A stretch of 64,000 nucleotides of DNA from Reticulitermes lucifugus (GCA_026260175.1 JAKCWW010000545.1:19686-83685); one strand, 5' to 3'. Shown: positions 29,766 to 41,701, counted from the stretch's first letter. Notes: generated from the sequence alone by a model not told the origin. Numbers and translations: made by a program.

Positions 29766-31990
29766 GTCTGTTCTCCACACACACACACTGTGGACGGCGG
29801 AGCTCAGTTAATTCATCTGTGTATTTAAATCTGAAAGATACCCAGTTCAAATGCCGTACAGGACAATAAATCTCTTGAGAAGAATGTGAGGGACTCTTCT
29901 TGAAATATGTGACGTCTAGTTCTGCCTACATTGATTCCAGTCCAAACAATTTTCTCCTTCGTTGGATGATAAGTAACCTTTGCAGTTGAAAGACTTGTAG
30001 TATCCTTTATGTGATTTACCTATACCAGTTAGATACGAAAGCACCGATAATAAAAAAAGTAACGATCGGAGCCTTAACAAATTAAACTGTCAAATAGGAC
30101 GTCTTTAGGACCGCGTTGCGTCCCTCTTCAAGGACTAGCTGTCACCAATAGATATGGAGTGACATCTTACAAGACGTGAATGTTCATCAACACGGTTGTG
30201 AGTTTCTCATGGTTGTCAATAAAAGAGAGCAAGCTTAAGTAGATACAAATAATGAAAATTACTGAAAAGGTATATAAAAATACACAGGAAATATGTACTT
30301 GATGGACTTTTAAGCAAGCCAGATAACGTGTAACCTGGTTTAGAGTTGAGAAACTTGTTCGTATCAAAAGAAAGGAATGTCCACCACTTTTGAATTCCAT
30401 GCATGCCCTAATCTTCGTACACGTTATTGCAAAGGAGATTGCAAATGTGAAGAAAACACCAAATTTGAAACCAAGACAGATTTCACAGACTGCGAAATTT
30501 CTGCAGAATACAGAAACATAAATATATCTGCCCCATTATTCATTAGGACCTCACAAGAAAATAAGATTTTATGTCTCGTAACTTCCAATTTAGTGGAGGA
30601 TATATATTGTTCCAAAATATAAGATATTGCACTCAGTAAATGTGACTCAAAAATATGAAGCAAACTGGACACAAGACGCACAGACATGTACTCATACAAT
30701 AAATATATGATGTTGCCATATTATAAAAATATAATGAAGCTTCTAGTACTCTACAGCAAAAGTTGTGCCTGATTCGGTCTTAATGCTAAGGCCCTAGTAT
30801 AGACCAGATTACGATTTCTTTCAACAATTTCTTTAAAGGCAGCTGACGTGAGGATAAAAAAGAACCTGTTGAATTAGTGGGAAAGCTTGGCAGTCCTTAC
30901 CATTGCAGTTTGTAGAGTCCAATGAGAAGGCAGTCAACATACAGAATGTAGAAGAAGCAGACCCTTATGGACTAGATAGTAATAACAATTTTAATTACAG
31001 GAATGTGAGAAAATTAGGCTGCAAGGAAGACGGCTATTAGTAACTCTTCAGCTCAGAAAATCAGATTCTCAACACAGTTTGTTATGAGTGAAATGCGGAG
31101 GTGAGGGCAGTTTGTCTGTTCCTGCAATTATTTCCAGAGAAATGTTAAAACAATTTAAATAGGCCACGGCTCCCTACATTGCGTTTTAGATGTATTCATA
31201 ATAACGTTATTCTCACTCCATGGTACCTACAGTGCTGCCACAGAACCCATTACTATAGCAAGAAACATGTTCACGATTCAAGTCTTCTGGAACGTTATGT
31301 CAGATAGTCTGGTAGGTATGTACTACGTGTGGGAAAAATCTCATTTTCTCATCTTCTCAGTAGACTACGAAATCTATTCCATGCAGAACGGATGGATAAT
31401 GCGAGATAAAGCGCGAGAAGTTCTACGAGCCGAAAGTAAACAGTCCTAGTGTCGACACACATACAGACTACCTGATGCTTAGGCAGACCGACAATTTTAC
31501 AGCGTTCCTGCCACAGTTCTTTGCTTTGAAATCAAATTCCACGATAGCATCTAAGCAAAACAACTCGAATAACTCTTTACACAACATGCGTCTTTGCATT
31601 TTATTGGTTTCCAGCTATTAACGAAACTCCCTTTTATTATGAAAGTCTAACCTTCTGTATTAGGACGAAAACGTCCATCCGTGGGGCCAATTTTACACAA
31701 TTGAATATAGTCCATATCATAAAAACATATTTCCATAGATTAAATTTCATTATTATCCTTCCATTTATGATAAGCACAGTTCTGTTTAGATGTTTCCTTC
31801 CACTTTGTCATGAAGGTAGTTATCCCGCGTCGAATTCGGGAGGTCAAGTGGTCAAATCTCGACCCAAACACTGGCTATACTGACTGAAGTTTATTGTGGG
31901 ATTCTTCAGTCGTCCAGCTCAGTTCCGAGACACTTCCTCAAATTAGGCTATAACCACTTTCTTCAACATATATTCAAATACATTTTTTAC
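29766..31990. other. No recognisable gene or element
   Basis: AT-rich. Open frames at 30167-30699 are antisense overlaps without domains; 31267-31449 and 31701-31883 are also unrecognised. Confidence 0.45.
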
Positions 31991-31997
31991 TTAATCA

Positions 31998-32258
31998 CCA
32001 TAACAAGAGCGGTGATAACTCAGTCTGTATAGTGACTTGGACACAGGCCGTACGTCAGACTTCCGGCAGGGGGCAAGACATTTTTATCCCCTAAAAAATT
32101 CTATATTAGCTCTGCGGCCTAGCCAGCCTCCTATTTAAGTGATAATGGAGGCTTCTTCCCTGGGGATAAAGCGGCCTGGGCGAGAAGCTGGTCATCCGCC
32201 TCCATCTCGTGCCGAGGTCAAGAATACGTGAAGCTATACCTCCATTACACCATATACT
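31998..32258 (+). repeat. tRNA-derived SINE, family 3
   Basis: Head 'ataactcagtctgtatagtg', then 'ggcctagccagcctcctatt', 'gcggcctgggcgagaagctg' and 'cgtgaagctatacctccatt'. Confidence 0.8.
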
Positions 32259-32275
32259 TTTCCTTGGAATGCAAA

Positions 32276-32420
32276 ATTATACCTTCTTTAATCTGTGGTC
32301 TTTTGGGTAATTACACGGCGGTAAATAATTACCACACGACGCCGTGTAATTACCCAAAAGACCACAGATTACATCAACATCGCGGCGGAAGCCTGAAATC
32401 AAGGTTATACCTTCTTTAAT
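32276..32420. mobile_element. Hairpin insert with 32-bp perfect arms and 16-bp direct repeats
   Basis: TTATACCTTCTTTAAT occurs at 32276-32291 and exactly again at 32405-32420. Between and overlapping them is a perfect 32-bp inverted repeat (32289-32320 and 32340-32371; loop of 19 bases), then 'gcggcggaagcctgaaatca', a 3'-end block shared with 18229-18256 (minus). It looks like a retroposed insert with a duplicated target. Family uncertain, possibly Penelope-like. Confidence 0.6.
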
Positions 32421-33750
32421 TTGACTGATCTTCATGTTGGACGCTAGCTAGTCTTAGTTACAAAGAGTGATTGTAAATAGCCCATAAATAACTAAACCAA
32501 GAGGCTTTATAATCACAGACTAGCATACATCTCATATTCAAAATGTTAGTGCTATAAAATATGTGAAGCTAATCCTAACCAGCACGATAGAGCTTGTCTG
32601 TTTATATCAACACTACGAACCACATGTTTGTCAATTTTTCAGCTTTTTGTTACTTCATGCATCTTAGGTCACAGCTCTCTTCTGCACTACGTTCTTCTGC
32701 AGTCAATGAATGATCACACTCATTCAACACAATGGGTAGCGTTATGGTTTTAAACAGCACTTTAGAAACAAGATTGATCATATTCATAAACATAACAAAT
32801 TATTATTTTATTAACTTATTTAGAACTTTGGTGTTTTATTTTAGCACATTTGTTATTCTCGAGCGTCAAACAGTTTGGAAGGCACTGTAAGATCACGAAG
32901 CTCTATTATTATATTTTCTTTGCGAGAGACCCACCTGCAACATTTATTCGGCTCTGCCGGTAGTCCCAGAGGCGAGTGCGGGCTGTAACAATCGTCATTA
33001 TGTTTGTAGTGCAAAATCTCCATTTGTGGGCCCTGATCTTCCACACGAGTTTAATATATCGGTAGGTTATGGTTGTCTAACAGAATACGTCTATCCCTTT
33101 AAGGGGGGGGGGGAACCCACACAAGAAACTAAAATAAGGATAAAAATTTTATCAAACCCAAGTAAGCACATTGCGGATTATTTTAAATCTAGCATCTACA
33201 ATGATCAGTCGGAAGGACAACCGTGAGTTTGGCATGCCCATGGATACCACAGAACAGATCGCATGAAGGAGACGATCGAGAATTCTCATAAAAATTCCAC
33301 TACTTCCTAGCGGAATTTCGAGGAAGGGGTCGGAAAGAAGGAAATGGATCAAAAGCAAGCCAGGGGTGGAGGATGTGCAAAACCATGAAGTAAAAACGAG
33401 TTTACAGACAGACAACCTGAGTTAAAATATGTGGGCCAGTGTGAACCCCCATATCCTGAATACCAGCGAAGCAGACAGGCATTCTTGAGAGATAGGATGC
33501 CTGAAAAGTGTTTTCTTTTACTTATTTGTGTCTCTGCTTTTTTCACTTGTCTCGCTGCTGCACTAAGGCTCTCTGTCTCGCAGCTTGCTTTTACACATCT
33601 CTTTGCTGTCGCCACATTCTTGAAAATATTGCTCACAGCGGTTCTTCGGGGAAACAGCTCAGCTAATGATGATTTACGACAGGGTAAGTTATTCATGGTT
33701 ATTTCCACACAGATGTCGCCATCAGATTAACCTGTTTGTATTTCTGTAAT
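32421..33750. other. No recognisable gene or element
   Basis: Overlapping open frames on both strands at 33349-33730 (119 codons minus, 99 plus) show no recognisable domain, and I cannot choose between them. A G-run lies at 33103-33112. Confidence 0.4.
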
Positions 33751-33826
33751 ATAGAAAGAGCACTAAAGTTGTTTATTTTCACACCAACTTATGCAAATTA
33801 ACTTATAATATTAATAATTTTATTTT

Positions 33827-33871
33827 GCCCCTATACGTATTTCGGCGTCTCAAAACGCCATCCTCAGGGGG
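33827..33871 (-). ncRNA. Hammerhead ribozyme motif (Penelope terminal repeat)
   Basis: Minus strand: stem I CCCC/GGGG; CTGAGGA; stem II GGCGT-TTTGAG-ACGCC; GAAA; stem III ATAC/GTAT; A; then GGGGC. All core positions are intact. The 3' half alone recurs at 34709-34738 on the plus strand. Confidence 0.78.
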
Positions 33872-34284
33872 TCGTAGAGTTTACTAGCATAGACCATACA
33901 ATTATGAATGCGTCGTTGCATCCGTAAAAATGTGATACATCAAATGGCAGTCAAACTTCATACAATATTGTGAAATAATAAAATTATTATTAAAAAAGTG
34001 TTAAAATTGTTAAAATAATTACATGACTTAAGATCTATATAAATTATTTGCAGACTGGTCTTGCTTTCCGTTGGGCGTATCATTTAATTTGACGTATAGT
34101 GATCATCTGTGGGAATATTAAATATAATATAATTAAAATCATGGAAAGCAAAGTCATATACAAAGAGTATAGGTTATGAGGACGTAAAGATTATATACGT
34201 CACATACCTGTATATACTGTGTGCGCTGCGATGTGTCCGTATCGTGCTGTGACTGTGTGGTGTCTAGTATTGATTTTCGTGTGT

Positions 34285-34710
34285 TTATGTCGTGTCTGTT
34301 GGTATAGGGTTTTGCGCATGCGTAAGTGGTGTAGTTGGTTTAATGAGTTTGAATAAGATATTTTGTTCTCCAGGCTGCTGTTCTTTAATTAGAGTTCGAT
34401 TTTGGTGAAACTGTTGTATGTAGAAATTTTCTAAAATGTTCATATACCAGCCTTTTCTGCAAATTTTTACCAGCGTCATAGTGGAATTTATTGGGCCATA
34501 ATCATGTTTATTATTCAAAATATGCATAGCATAGGCCGATTTTGGGTCATTAGATTTTATATATCTGCAATGTTCTATATACCGGGCTTTGAAATTTCTG
34601 CCAGTCTGGCCAACATATTGCATGTTACATGTATTACATTGTAAACTGTATATACCACTGTTTTCATATGTGTCAGGTATCGGATCATATTCTTTAAGTA
34701 TGTGTTGCGT
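34285..34710 (-). CDS. Penelope-like GIY-YIG endonuclease (C-terminal part of the polyprotein)
   Basis: Shows GIYSLQCNTCNMQYVGQTGR, then NFKARYIEH, and later KSAYAMHILNNKHDYG and ENFYIQQF. The GIY...YVG pair, the following Arg and the Cys-rich linker (CNTCNMQY) are typical of Penelope endonucleases, which nick target DNA for the element's RT. The frame is open from about 34818, but the residues upstream of about 34710 are the inverted terminal repeat read as protein, so the true N-terminal RT is missing. The stop is at 34285-34287. It cannot function without the RT part. Confidence 0.85.
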   Translation of the reverse strand, partial: TQHILKEYDPIPDTYENSGIYSLQCNTCNMQYVGQTGRNFKARYIEHCRYIKSNDPKSAYAMHILNNKHDYGPINSTMTLVKICRKGWYMNILENFYIQQFHQNRTLIKEQQPGEQNILFKLIKPTTPLTHAQNPIPTDTT

Positions 34711-34738
34711 TTCGAGACGCCGAAATACGTATAGGGGC
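34709..34738 (+). ncRNA. Half hammerhead motif in the inverted terminal piece
   Basis: Contains the 3' side of stem II, GAAA, stem III ATAC/GTAT and GGGGC. The CTGANGA half is absent because the endonuclease-coding segment begins there. Confidence 0.65.
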
Positions 34739-34805
34739 AAAATAAAATTATTAATATTATAAGTTAATGTGCACGAGTTTGTGTGAAAATAAACAACTTT
34801 AGTTG

Positions 34806-36471
34806 TCATAAGATGCACGGTAAATACAATGTGTAGAAAGAGAAATCAGGTTATCTGAAGAACACTGTCTTTCAGTACGAGTGGAAATGGAAGACGTTTT
34901 AAACGCCACTAAAAGTATTCCAAAATCAATTTAGCGACTTCCAACAAGTAATTTAAACTATATAATTATAATATTGACTGGCGTGTAAAGACGAAGACTC
35001 TGCTCCATAAATATAATAACGTGAAGCTATTTCCTCACGCCTCAATAATTCTGCTTTACGTGATGTTGAGGTACAGAAGAACTTACCGTTGAAATCATCA
35101 CCCTATATATATTTAGCCTCGGCCTCAAGACACAAGTTTAAAGAAATTTGCTCTTCTGCCCCATGTCACCGTCAACATGACCCTCTTTGTTACTCTTGAT
35201 TCGTATGAGGAATATCACCTGTTTAAACCTGCTATCCTGGATGTTGTTGTTGCCTCTCCGTGCTTCAGAGAAGTAGGGTCTTCCAAAATGCTATCAGACA
35301 TACATCACTAGCACAGATCACAATATGGGTTTCATCAGCTCTTACCTTAACTCCATGGTCCAAAACCATTTTTGAAATTTTCATAGCTGATCATATTTTC
35401 TAGAAATCCGGCCGCTTGTTTTAAAACCGGAAGTTTACATGTTTACAGCCCAAAGGCACTGTATTCTGCCTTGAGATGGTTACATCCAGTGAGAAACATC
35501 ATACTGTATTTCTAAGTTTAGAGTATTCTGTCACGTTTCCTAAGGAGGTAACTCGGTTATTTCCCACCCAGCTCCTAAGCCGATGGACAAGGTATTCGCA
35601 GCTAAACTCCACATTGGACCGACTCCTATGCAAACAAAAATATCATTTCATATACTGTACAGCTGCAATCGGGGACCATGAGTCTAGGAATAATACTCAG
35701 CAGCTCACGTGACTTCACAGCCTTCTGGATTCATTAAGGCAAAAGTGGAGTGGCATAACAACAAATTAAAAAGTGCCGCCGTGCTTCTTCCAATAGTTGA
35801 GCGATCCGACACTTAAGGGTTGATGGGACTGTGGGTGAATTGTTAAATTAACTGCATTAAAGAAGGGGTCCGTTGAAATGTACTTCTTAGGTTTCCCTCC
35901 ACCCTAATTTACTGAACACATTCACACAGTTGTCGAGTCGTTAAACCAAACCACTAGAGAGAAAGAGTGGGTTATGGCAGTTCGTAACATTGAACCGAGA
36001 ATACAGCGTCATATAAAATACGCAACGAAATAAACGGGGTCTACTGACAGGAGGGTGGTGGGTGCATAACAGCATGAATATCCGAAAAGTTGACTTGGAG
36101 ATTATGTGTACGAGGAAGCTTATCTAAGAAATTTCCAATATTTAGGAGTAAAACTGAATATTCTATATAATTATCTGAACTGCAGCAGAAGTGTAATATC
36201 CGGAAATTCGTTGAGCATTTATTTCTCTGTAAAACTTTAAATACGAACTGGATACTCTTGCTCGTAAGAATCAATTAATCACATAACGTTTTGATTAGTT
36301 TCGGCGGATACTCGTTGAAAATTATTCATTTTGTAATAAATCCAATTTCATTGGAAATACGTAGTTTACGTACTTGTGGCCTGTATCACCTCACCTGACG
36401 GCATCGTTAAGGATATCACATACCTACATCTTTATGGAAATCGTTTACGTATAATGTGATCTTAATGAAAT
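34806..36471. other. No recognisable gene or element
   Basis: AT-rich with short unrecognised frames (35476-35712 plus, 36041-36274 minus). Confidence 0.45.
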
Positions 36472-36491
36472 CACACACACACACACACACA
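36472..36491. repeat. CA dinucleotide microsatellite
   Basis: Ten CA repeats. Confidence 0.95.
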
Positions 36492-36817
36492 TATAGAGGA
36501 TTTCCTTATTGATGCTGTCAACTGAGGCTACATAGGAGAGAATGGTAGGATAGTAAATGGGTAGTACATTGGAAAGTGTTTGAAACGCAGCGGTATCGCC
36601 TGAATTGCCACAACTGCCATCGCGGGATTTCTCTTAAGAGACTGAGAAAAATCACGAAAACCCTCAGTCAGGGTAGTCGGTGTTCGGGACAAATTTCGAA
36701 AGCCGCACCTTCCTAATAGGGCCTGCATAAAGGAAGAGTTAACGGTTTAAGGCAACGCGCTCTATCAGAGTAATCAAGGAATGAAGTTTCCGTATGATTG
36801 CTGGGCGCTTATGACTC

Positions 36818-37095
36818 CCATAGCGTAATCGGTGTAAAGACTCGGCGACTGGCTATGTGATTTATGAATCGTGGTTCGAATCTACGTGGCGGAAAGAGAT
36901 TTTATCTTCTAAAATGCGTCCACTTTTGAAGAACAGAATGATCTGTGGGCCCATCCAGCTTCCTGTTCAATGGATAATGAAGGCTCTTTCTCCGGCGTAA
37001 AGTGGCTGGTCGTGAAGCTAACCACTGATCTCTATGTAGTGCTCAGGTTTAGAATGACTGAAACTAGGCCTTCACTCCCTAATATTCCGTCATAT
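36818..37095 (+). repeat. tRNA-derived SINE, family 3
   Basis: Head 'agcgtaatcggtgtaaagac', B-box-like 'gtggttcgaatctacg', then 'cccatccagcttcctgttca' and the rest of the family body. Confidence 0.8.
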
Positions 37096-37900
37096 CGCGC
37101 AGAGGAATAGCTTTATCTTCACTCTTGGACTCCCATATGCAAACTATTTCTGAACTGACTGAAATATATCATCCGCACTTCGTCTAACAATTAGGTTTTT
37201 GTACGTAACGAGATGCTGCCGGGAGTTACATCTTCTAGCATAGTTGCCATACTTCGAGTAATTGGCAGACAATTCAAACTGGTAGCAACCAGTAGGTTGT
37301 ACTCAGTCCAAAGTACGGGGTTTTGTCAGAAACCACCACAGTTTCGACAACTTAAAAGCACAAGAGAAAGACAGCCCCTGACACAGACACACAGGGGGAT
37401 AAAGTCACAGAAATAATAGAGAAAGTAAAGGCAAACACAAATATGAATAAATTTGAAATTATCCATACAGTGTATGTACTTATAATACATGTGTTACAGA
37501 TATGAATAATTTGAAAGGTTAATAGAAACGACATATTTCAGCAGCCGAACACTAGTTTTGTATGAAGTGTGCCTCCTGTCTCCCGGTTCGGAGTATTGTG
37601 GTAAGTTATGGTTAGCCTCTGTCTTTAGGCACAAATTCCTGGTTCAAAAGGACATGAAAACCTTGCTACTCTGCTGTTGTGATAAGTGCTTTTCCAGTCT
37701 TCTGTCAGTATGCATAAACACTCCAGTTCTACTATGATATATTTCGGAAATGAATATCACGACACGACTTTGATCATAAACTGAGTGTGAGGACATGAAA
37801 TGGATTTATGTTTCTCAGGACAGAGTCCAGTGGAAAGAGCTTTTTAATTACTATATACAATGTCAAATAATAAACAATATCTCTATATACGATATTCTAA
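37096..37900. other. No recognisable gene or element
   Basis: AT-rich; short frames only. Confidence 0.4.
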
Positions 37901-39514
37901 CTACAAAATAAATTCGTCACAAAACACGCACTTCGTCTTCTTTTGCCTCTTATATTCGCCAGTAGATGTCTCCCTTATAAGATTCCAGCAGTAGTCAGCC
38001 AGCATATTTAGACTCCATTTTAACTGTACCTCTGTTCCATGTTCATCGGAGACGGCTCCCATGTTTTCAGGAAAAAAATCCAAGTGGGAATGCAGAAAAT
38101 GAAGTTTAAATGACACATTACACCCCATAGCACTATATGATGAAATTAGCTCCTGCAAAATGTCACCGTAACTTTCCACTCTTTCTGTCTAGAAAGTTCC
38201 TGCAGACGTTTTCAAATGCCTCGCAGGCTCTTCATTCTGTAACATTTAATTTTTTACTGAAGTCGCGATCTTCGAATAGTTGTTTAATTTGAGGACCAAC
38301 GAAAATTCCTTCTTTCATCTTGGCCTCGCTTATTTTGGGAAATTTTTGCCTTAAATGGGAAAACCCTTCGCTATCTTTATCCATCGCTTTCAAAAATATA
38401 TTTAGTAAACCAAGCTTGATATTCAGTGGAGGTAAAGAGATTTTTGACTTAGCCAATAAAGCAGGATGTGCCACATTCCTCTGACCTGGTGTTGTTTCTG
38501 AACGGACTGGCCATTTTTTATTCTTTATTGGCAGTCCCTCGCTTGGCTGTCCCATTCACATAAAAAGCAGCAGAATTTAGTGTATTCGCCTTGCAACGCA
38601 GTCAGCATTGCTATAACTTTTAGGTCGGCACATACTCGTATATTCCACCAGTGTTCTTCATAGCTTATTTTGTTTGCCGCAAAACCTGAAGGTACTCTTA
38701 CGTTACTTCCATGTGAACTGCACGAGTCAGTGGGATAGAAGGATAATTATTTCCATTGTGGAGTAACACTGTCTTCAAATTGACCTTAGATGAATCAATG
38801 AAAAGCATCCATTGCTCAGGGGCATGTTCAAGTTGTAATTCTTCCATTAATTGTTGGACGTTTTTGCAGTACACTAGATTACTATCCACTGAGTAATACG
38901 TCACTATGTTTGCCTCTTCCTATAAAATTATACTTTTACTCCTTTTTTAAGAAGATTCCACTGCTTAAGCCGTGATCCAAGTAGTTGAGCCTTTATTTTG
39001 GGGACGTCCATATCCCGAACTAAATTGTATAGTTCGGGATTTAGTGAGTGATCATATGTGGCTATGAAGTATCACGTGTTGAAAAGTCTGGGTCTGCATT
39101 CGTGCTGGGTCCTGTATTTTCTGGCGACGCCATTTCCGATTCTGAATCTGAGTCTGGTGGCTTGGGCACTGGCATTGAATCAGCATAAATAACAGGTCTT
39201 AAAGCAGAAGGTGGATTAGGATACTATATTTTATGCTTGGAAAATCGGGAGCAACCAGTGATCTTGGTCATGAAAAATAGCAATCTTTAAGTGGTCCCAA
39301 GGCTCACGCCACACTATCGGAACAGCAAAAGGCAGCAGCAAATCTTCAGCGCCCAAAACGTATATTGATCTCTGACCTTCCGGCCAAAATAGAGTTCATA
39401 AGCTCTTCTCACGAGTTGTGCCAGTGGCTTCCTGTGCGATTTTAATACCACTTTGCCGCAAATGTATCGAAAGACATTCGGCTTATTTTGGCAAGAACGT
39501 GACATGTTGCACAC
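37901..39514 (-). pseudogene. Broken intronless copy of a dispersed animal gene family (unknown function)
   Basis: Minus-strand segments in consistent order match one protein type that I recall as dispersed in many animal genomes. The N-terminus starts at 39514 with a Cys-rich part (CQNKPNVFRYICG) and LAQLVRRAYELYFGRKVRDQ. An acidic Ser/Pro segment follows (KPPDSDSESEMASPENTG). Next come LVRDMDVPKIKAQLLGSRLK, VYCKNVQQLMEELQLEH, WMLFIDSSKVNLKTVLLHNG, FCCFLCEWDS, PPLNIKLGLLNIFLKAMDKD, EGIFVGPQIKQLFEDRDF and finally HFLHSHLDFFPENMGAVSDE. There are no introns, and the frame is broken several times. It is either a transposon-borne gene or an old retrocopy. The mobile element that carries this family is not certain, and no terminal repeats are visible. 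Confidence 0.72.
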
Positions 39515-39644
39515 AAGAAAGATACCTTTCAGACACTGAAGGGAACTGTTACTTTTGCACTAACACAAAACGCAGGATACAAGGTGGAATCAGACTAAGG
39601 TTTTGAGAGACGGGGGCGCGACATATTGGCACGCAACAATTTAT

Positions 39645-39780
39645 CACGGACATTTGATCACACCGACAAATTTTTATACCCACGTTTTATTACAGCGACA
39701 TTTGATAGCACAGAAATTTGATCACAGCGACATTTCATCACACCGACATTTTATCACACCGACAAATTATCACACTGCAA
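39645..39780. repeat. Short tandem repeat, 15-18-bp unit
   Basis: Repeated variants of 'tgatcacaccgacattt', about eight in a row with drifting spacing. Confidence 0.75.
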
Positions 39781-40898
39781 ATTAAAGGGACACTAAACAA
39801 ATAAAAGCAAGCCTTTCCAGTTTGAGAGATAGTTTGAGACATTATTATTCTAGGGAATTAAGCGACTTAAATAAGTAAATATAAATGAAAAACACAAGAA
39901 ACTTTAAGACCAGCCCCAGATTTCGGTTTTTGATCATTCAACTGAGGTATCAACTGTTATCATCCAAACGGAGAATGATATAAACATTTTATTCACACAT
40001 TCCAATTTGTGAACAAATTCCCAATGAAAATCTATGAAAATTATTTCAGGGAGAAAAATTGATGCCGACCAGTGTAATTATAGGTGGCCCTCGATTATCG
40101 AGTTGCGGGGGACCCACGACTGTTCATCTACGCCGCTGGAGGTGAAGGATATTCAGAAGATTTAATTATGTAGTTTATGTGAGCCAGCCGTTTTCAGCGA
40201 TCCTCTAGTTGCCGAGTAAGACCTACTATGAGGCCAGTTGCTCCGCATAAGCACGGCACGTACTCACGGTCCAGGTGAGAAATGCTTGTCTTCTTAAGAC
40301 AAATAAAAGACAAAGTTATCTGGAGCTAATTTATAATCGCAAGAATTATCGTCAGCAGTAAACACTGGCCCCCGATTCGTATAAATCTCTTGACGTCTTC
40401 CCTCCACCGCCGCCGTCCTATAACCTTAGATTAGATTAGAAGGGAGCACTCATCCCCGTCACCATAATGACTTCAATAGGGAGGATTGCTTCAAACCGCC
40501 ATGCTGAGCCAAGTTCTGAAGCATCTTGAAGCGCGTGTGGCTAGAAAGCCATACAGTGCTATCTTACACCTAACCACACTCAGCTACAGGAATGCCATGG
40601 AACAAGTGGATGCTGGTTTATACTCTTCAAGTTTCGACTGGCTAGATATGTACCAAGCACAAAGATGCAAGAACTGAAATACAGAATGTTCTAAAACCGA
40701 GGTTTTACTCACTTTCCAGCGAAAAAATGCACGTACTTTATTTACAACCAATCACGATCAGAAAGTGAAAATGAGGAGCTACAGAAGCTGTTAACATTTC
40801 TTTCCACCATGCTTAATGGACATCTCACATCTCCTAAGCACTAATTTACACATTGCTGCATAAAACTTATTTTGTTTGAATTACAGTTCTTCAATTGA
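39781..40898. other. No recognisable gene or element
   Basis: AT-rich; a short frame at 40486-40677 shows no domain. Confidence 0.4.
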
Positions 40899-40911
40899 GG
40901 GATTTGTTCTA
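40899..40911. repeat. Left TSD of the twin-primed RTE insert
   Basis: GGGATTTGTTCTA, identical to 41262-41274. Confidence 0.92.
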
Positions 40912-41261
40912 ACTAACTCCATGGAGCAGATTCCTTCTTGAGAAGCTAACAGGTCGTCAGCTAGTCAAGAAATTCCCCGCGTTTTGTGGAACCCAAAGGT
41001 TCATTATCGCACTCACAAAAGTCCGCCACCTGTCCCAATCCTGATAAGTGGGTCACTGTCACCACGGCATGGCGCGTCATCGGGTTGCGGATGGAGGAAC
41101 GGCCTCCGGATATGGAGGGTAGCTGCGTATACATTGAATAAGCAGTCGCGGACAGCCGACAAGGTGTGGTCCTCCAGCTTGGGGGTTGGGCGAGGTGCTA
41201 ACAACTCCTCACCGTAAAAAAGTATCATGTTACGAAACACTATACAAAGCCTCAGAGCCTC
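40912..41261 (-). mobile_element. 350-bp RTE insertion with an inverted 5' segment
   Basis: The left part (40912 to about 41042) is the RTE 3' end on the minus strand ('ccccgcgttttgtgg', 'ccgccacctgtccc'). The right part (about 41036-41261) is the RTE 5' UTR on the plus strand, matching 3268-3470. They meet at a 'tga' overlap. The whole lies between perfect 13-bp duplications. This is the structure known from twin priming (5' inversion) of LINEs, with loss of the middle of the element. Confidence 0.88.
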
Positions 41262-41274
41262 GGGATTTGTTCTA
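41262..41274. repeat. Right TSD of the twin-primed RTE insert
   Basis: GGGATTTGTTCTA, identical to 40899-40911. Confidence 0.92.
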
Positions 41275-41701
41275 CCCTTTGAAACACATGAGAAGAGCAG
41301 ATATCTTGCTGTACCCTTTGTCTTTGATTAAAAGTTGTAAAATCAGGAAGCCTTGGAGGCTACTCAACTAACAGAGGGCGACCAATACATATTAAAAACC
41401 TTTGATGGAGAAAAGCGCAAACATTTTTGCAAGATGAAGTCGAAGTTCATACTGTTGCCTGATCACACTATGTCATGGTGCTGTTAAATCTCGAGCATCA
41501 CTCTGCTTTTTAAAAATTTCGGGTAAATCTTTGCAGTTACAGTGCTTAAGATAAAAAGAGGCCCATCACACATGCTGCCAAAATGCCTAAGCGGATAATT
41601 AGTATTAGCAAATTAAGTTCTTCTATCACGTGGAATGAATTTTTATTACTCTAGTGAAAACAACTGTGTCGGCTTACACTTCCATTTGTTTTGCATGTTT
41701 A
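41275..41701. other. No recognisable gene or element
   Basis: Only short frames. Confidence 0.4.

Larger units (their letters stand above)
33753..34805 (-). mobile_element. Penelope-like retroelement, 5'-truncated
   Basis: On the minus strand: an inverted terminal piece (34800 to about 34709), an endonuclease-coding segment (to 34285), an AT-rich 3' UTR, and a terminal repeat with a complete hammerhead (33871-33827) running to about 33753. The two ends match as inverted copies ('aattttattttgcccctat' and its complement), a layout typical of Penelope-like elements. The RT part is missing, so it cannot move on its own. Confidence 0.82.

Noticed and set aside
33349-33730. Overlapping open frames on both strands (119 and 99 codons)
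   Set aside because: No domain, no start or splice context, and no way to choose a strand.
36472-36491. CRISPR-like or other array significance of the CA run
   Set aside because: A simple dinucleotide microsatellite. No CRISPR-type repeats with spacers are present anywhere in the window.
39017-39046. Hairpin 'atcccgaact...agttcgggat'
   Set aside because: An 11-bp stem inside the coding part of the broken gene copy; likely incidental.
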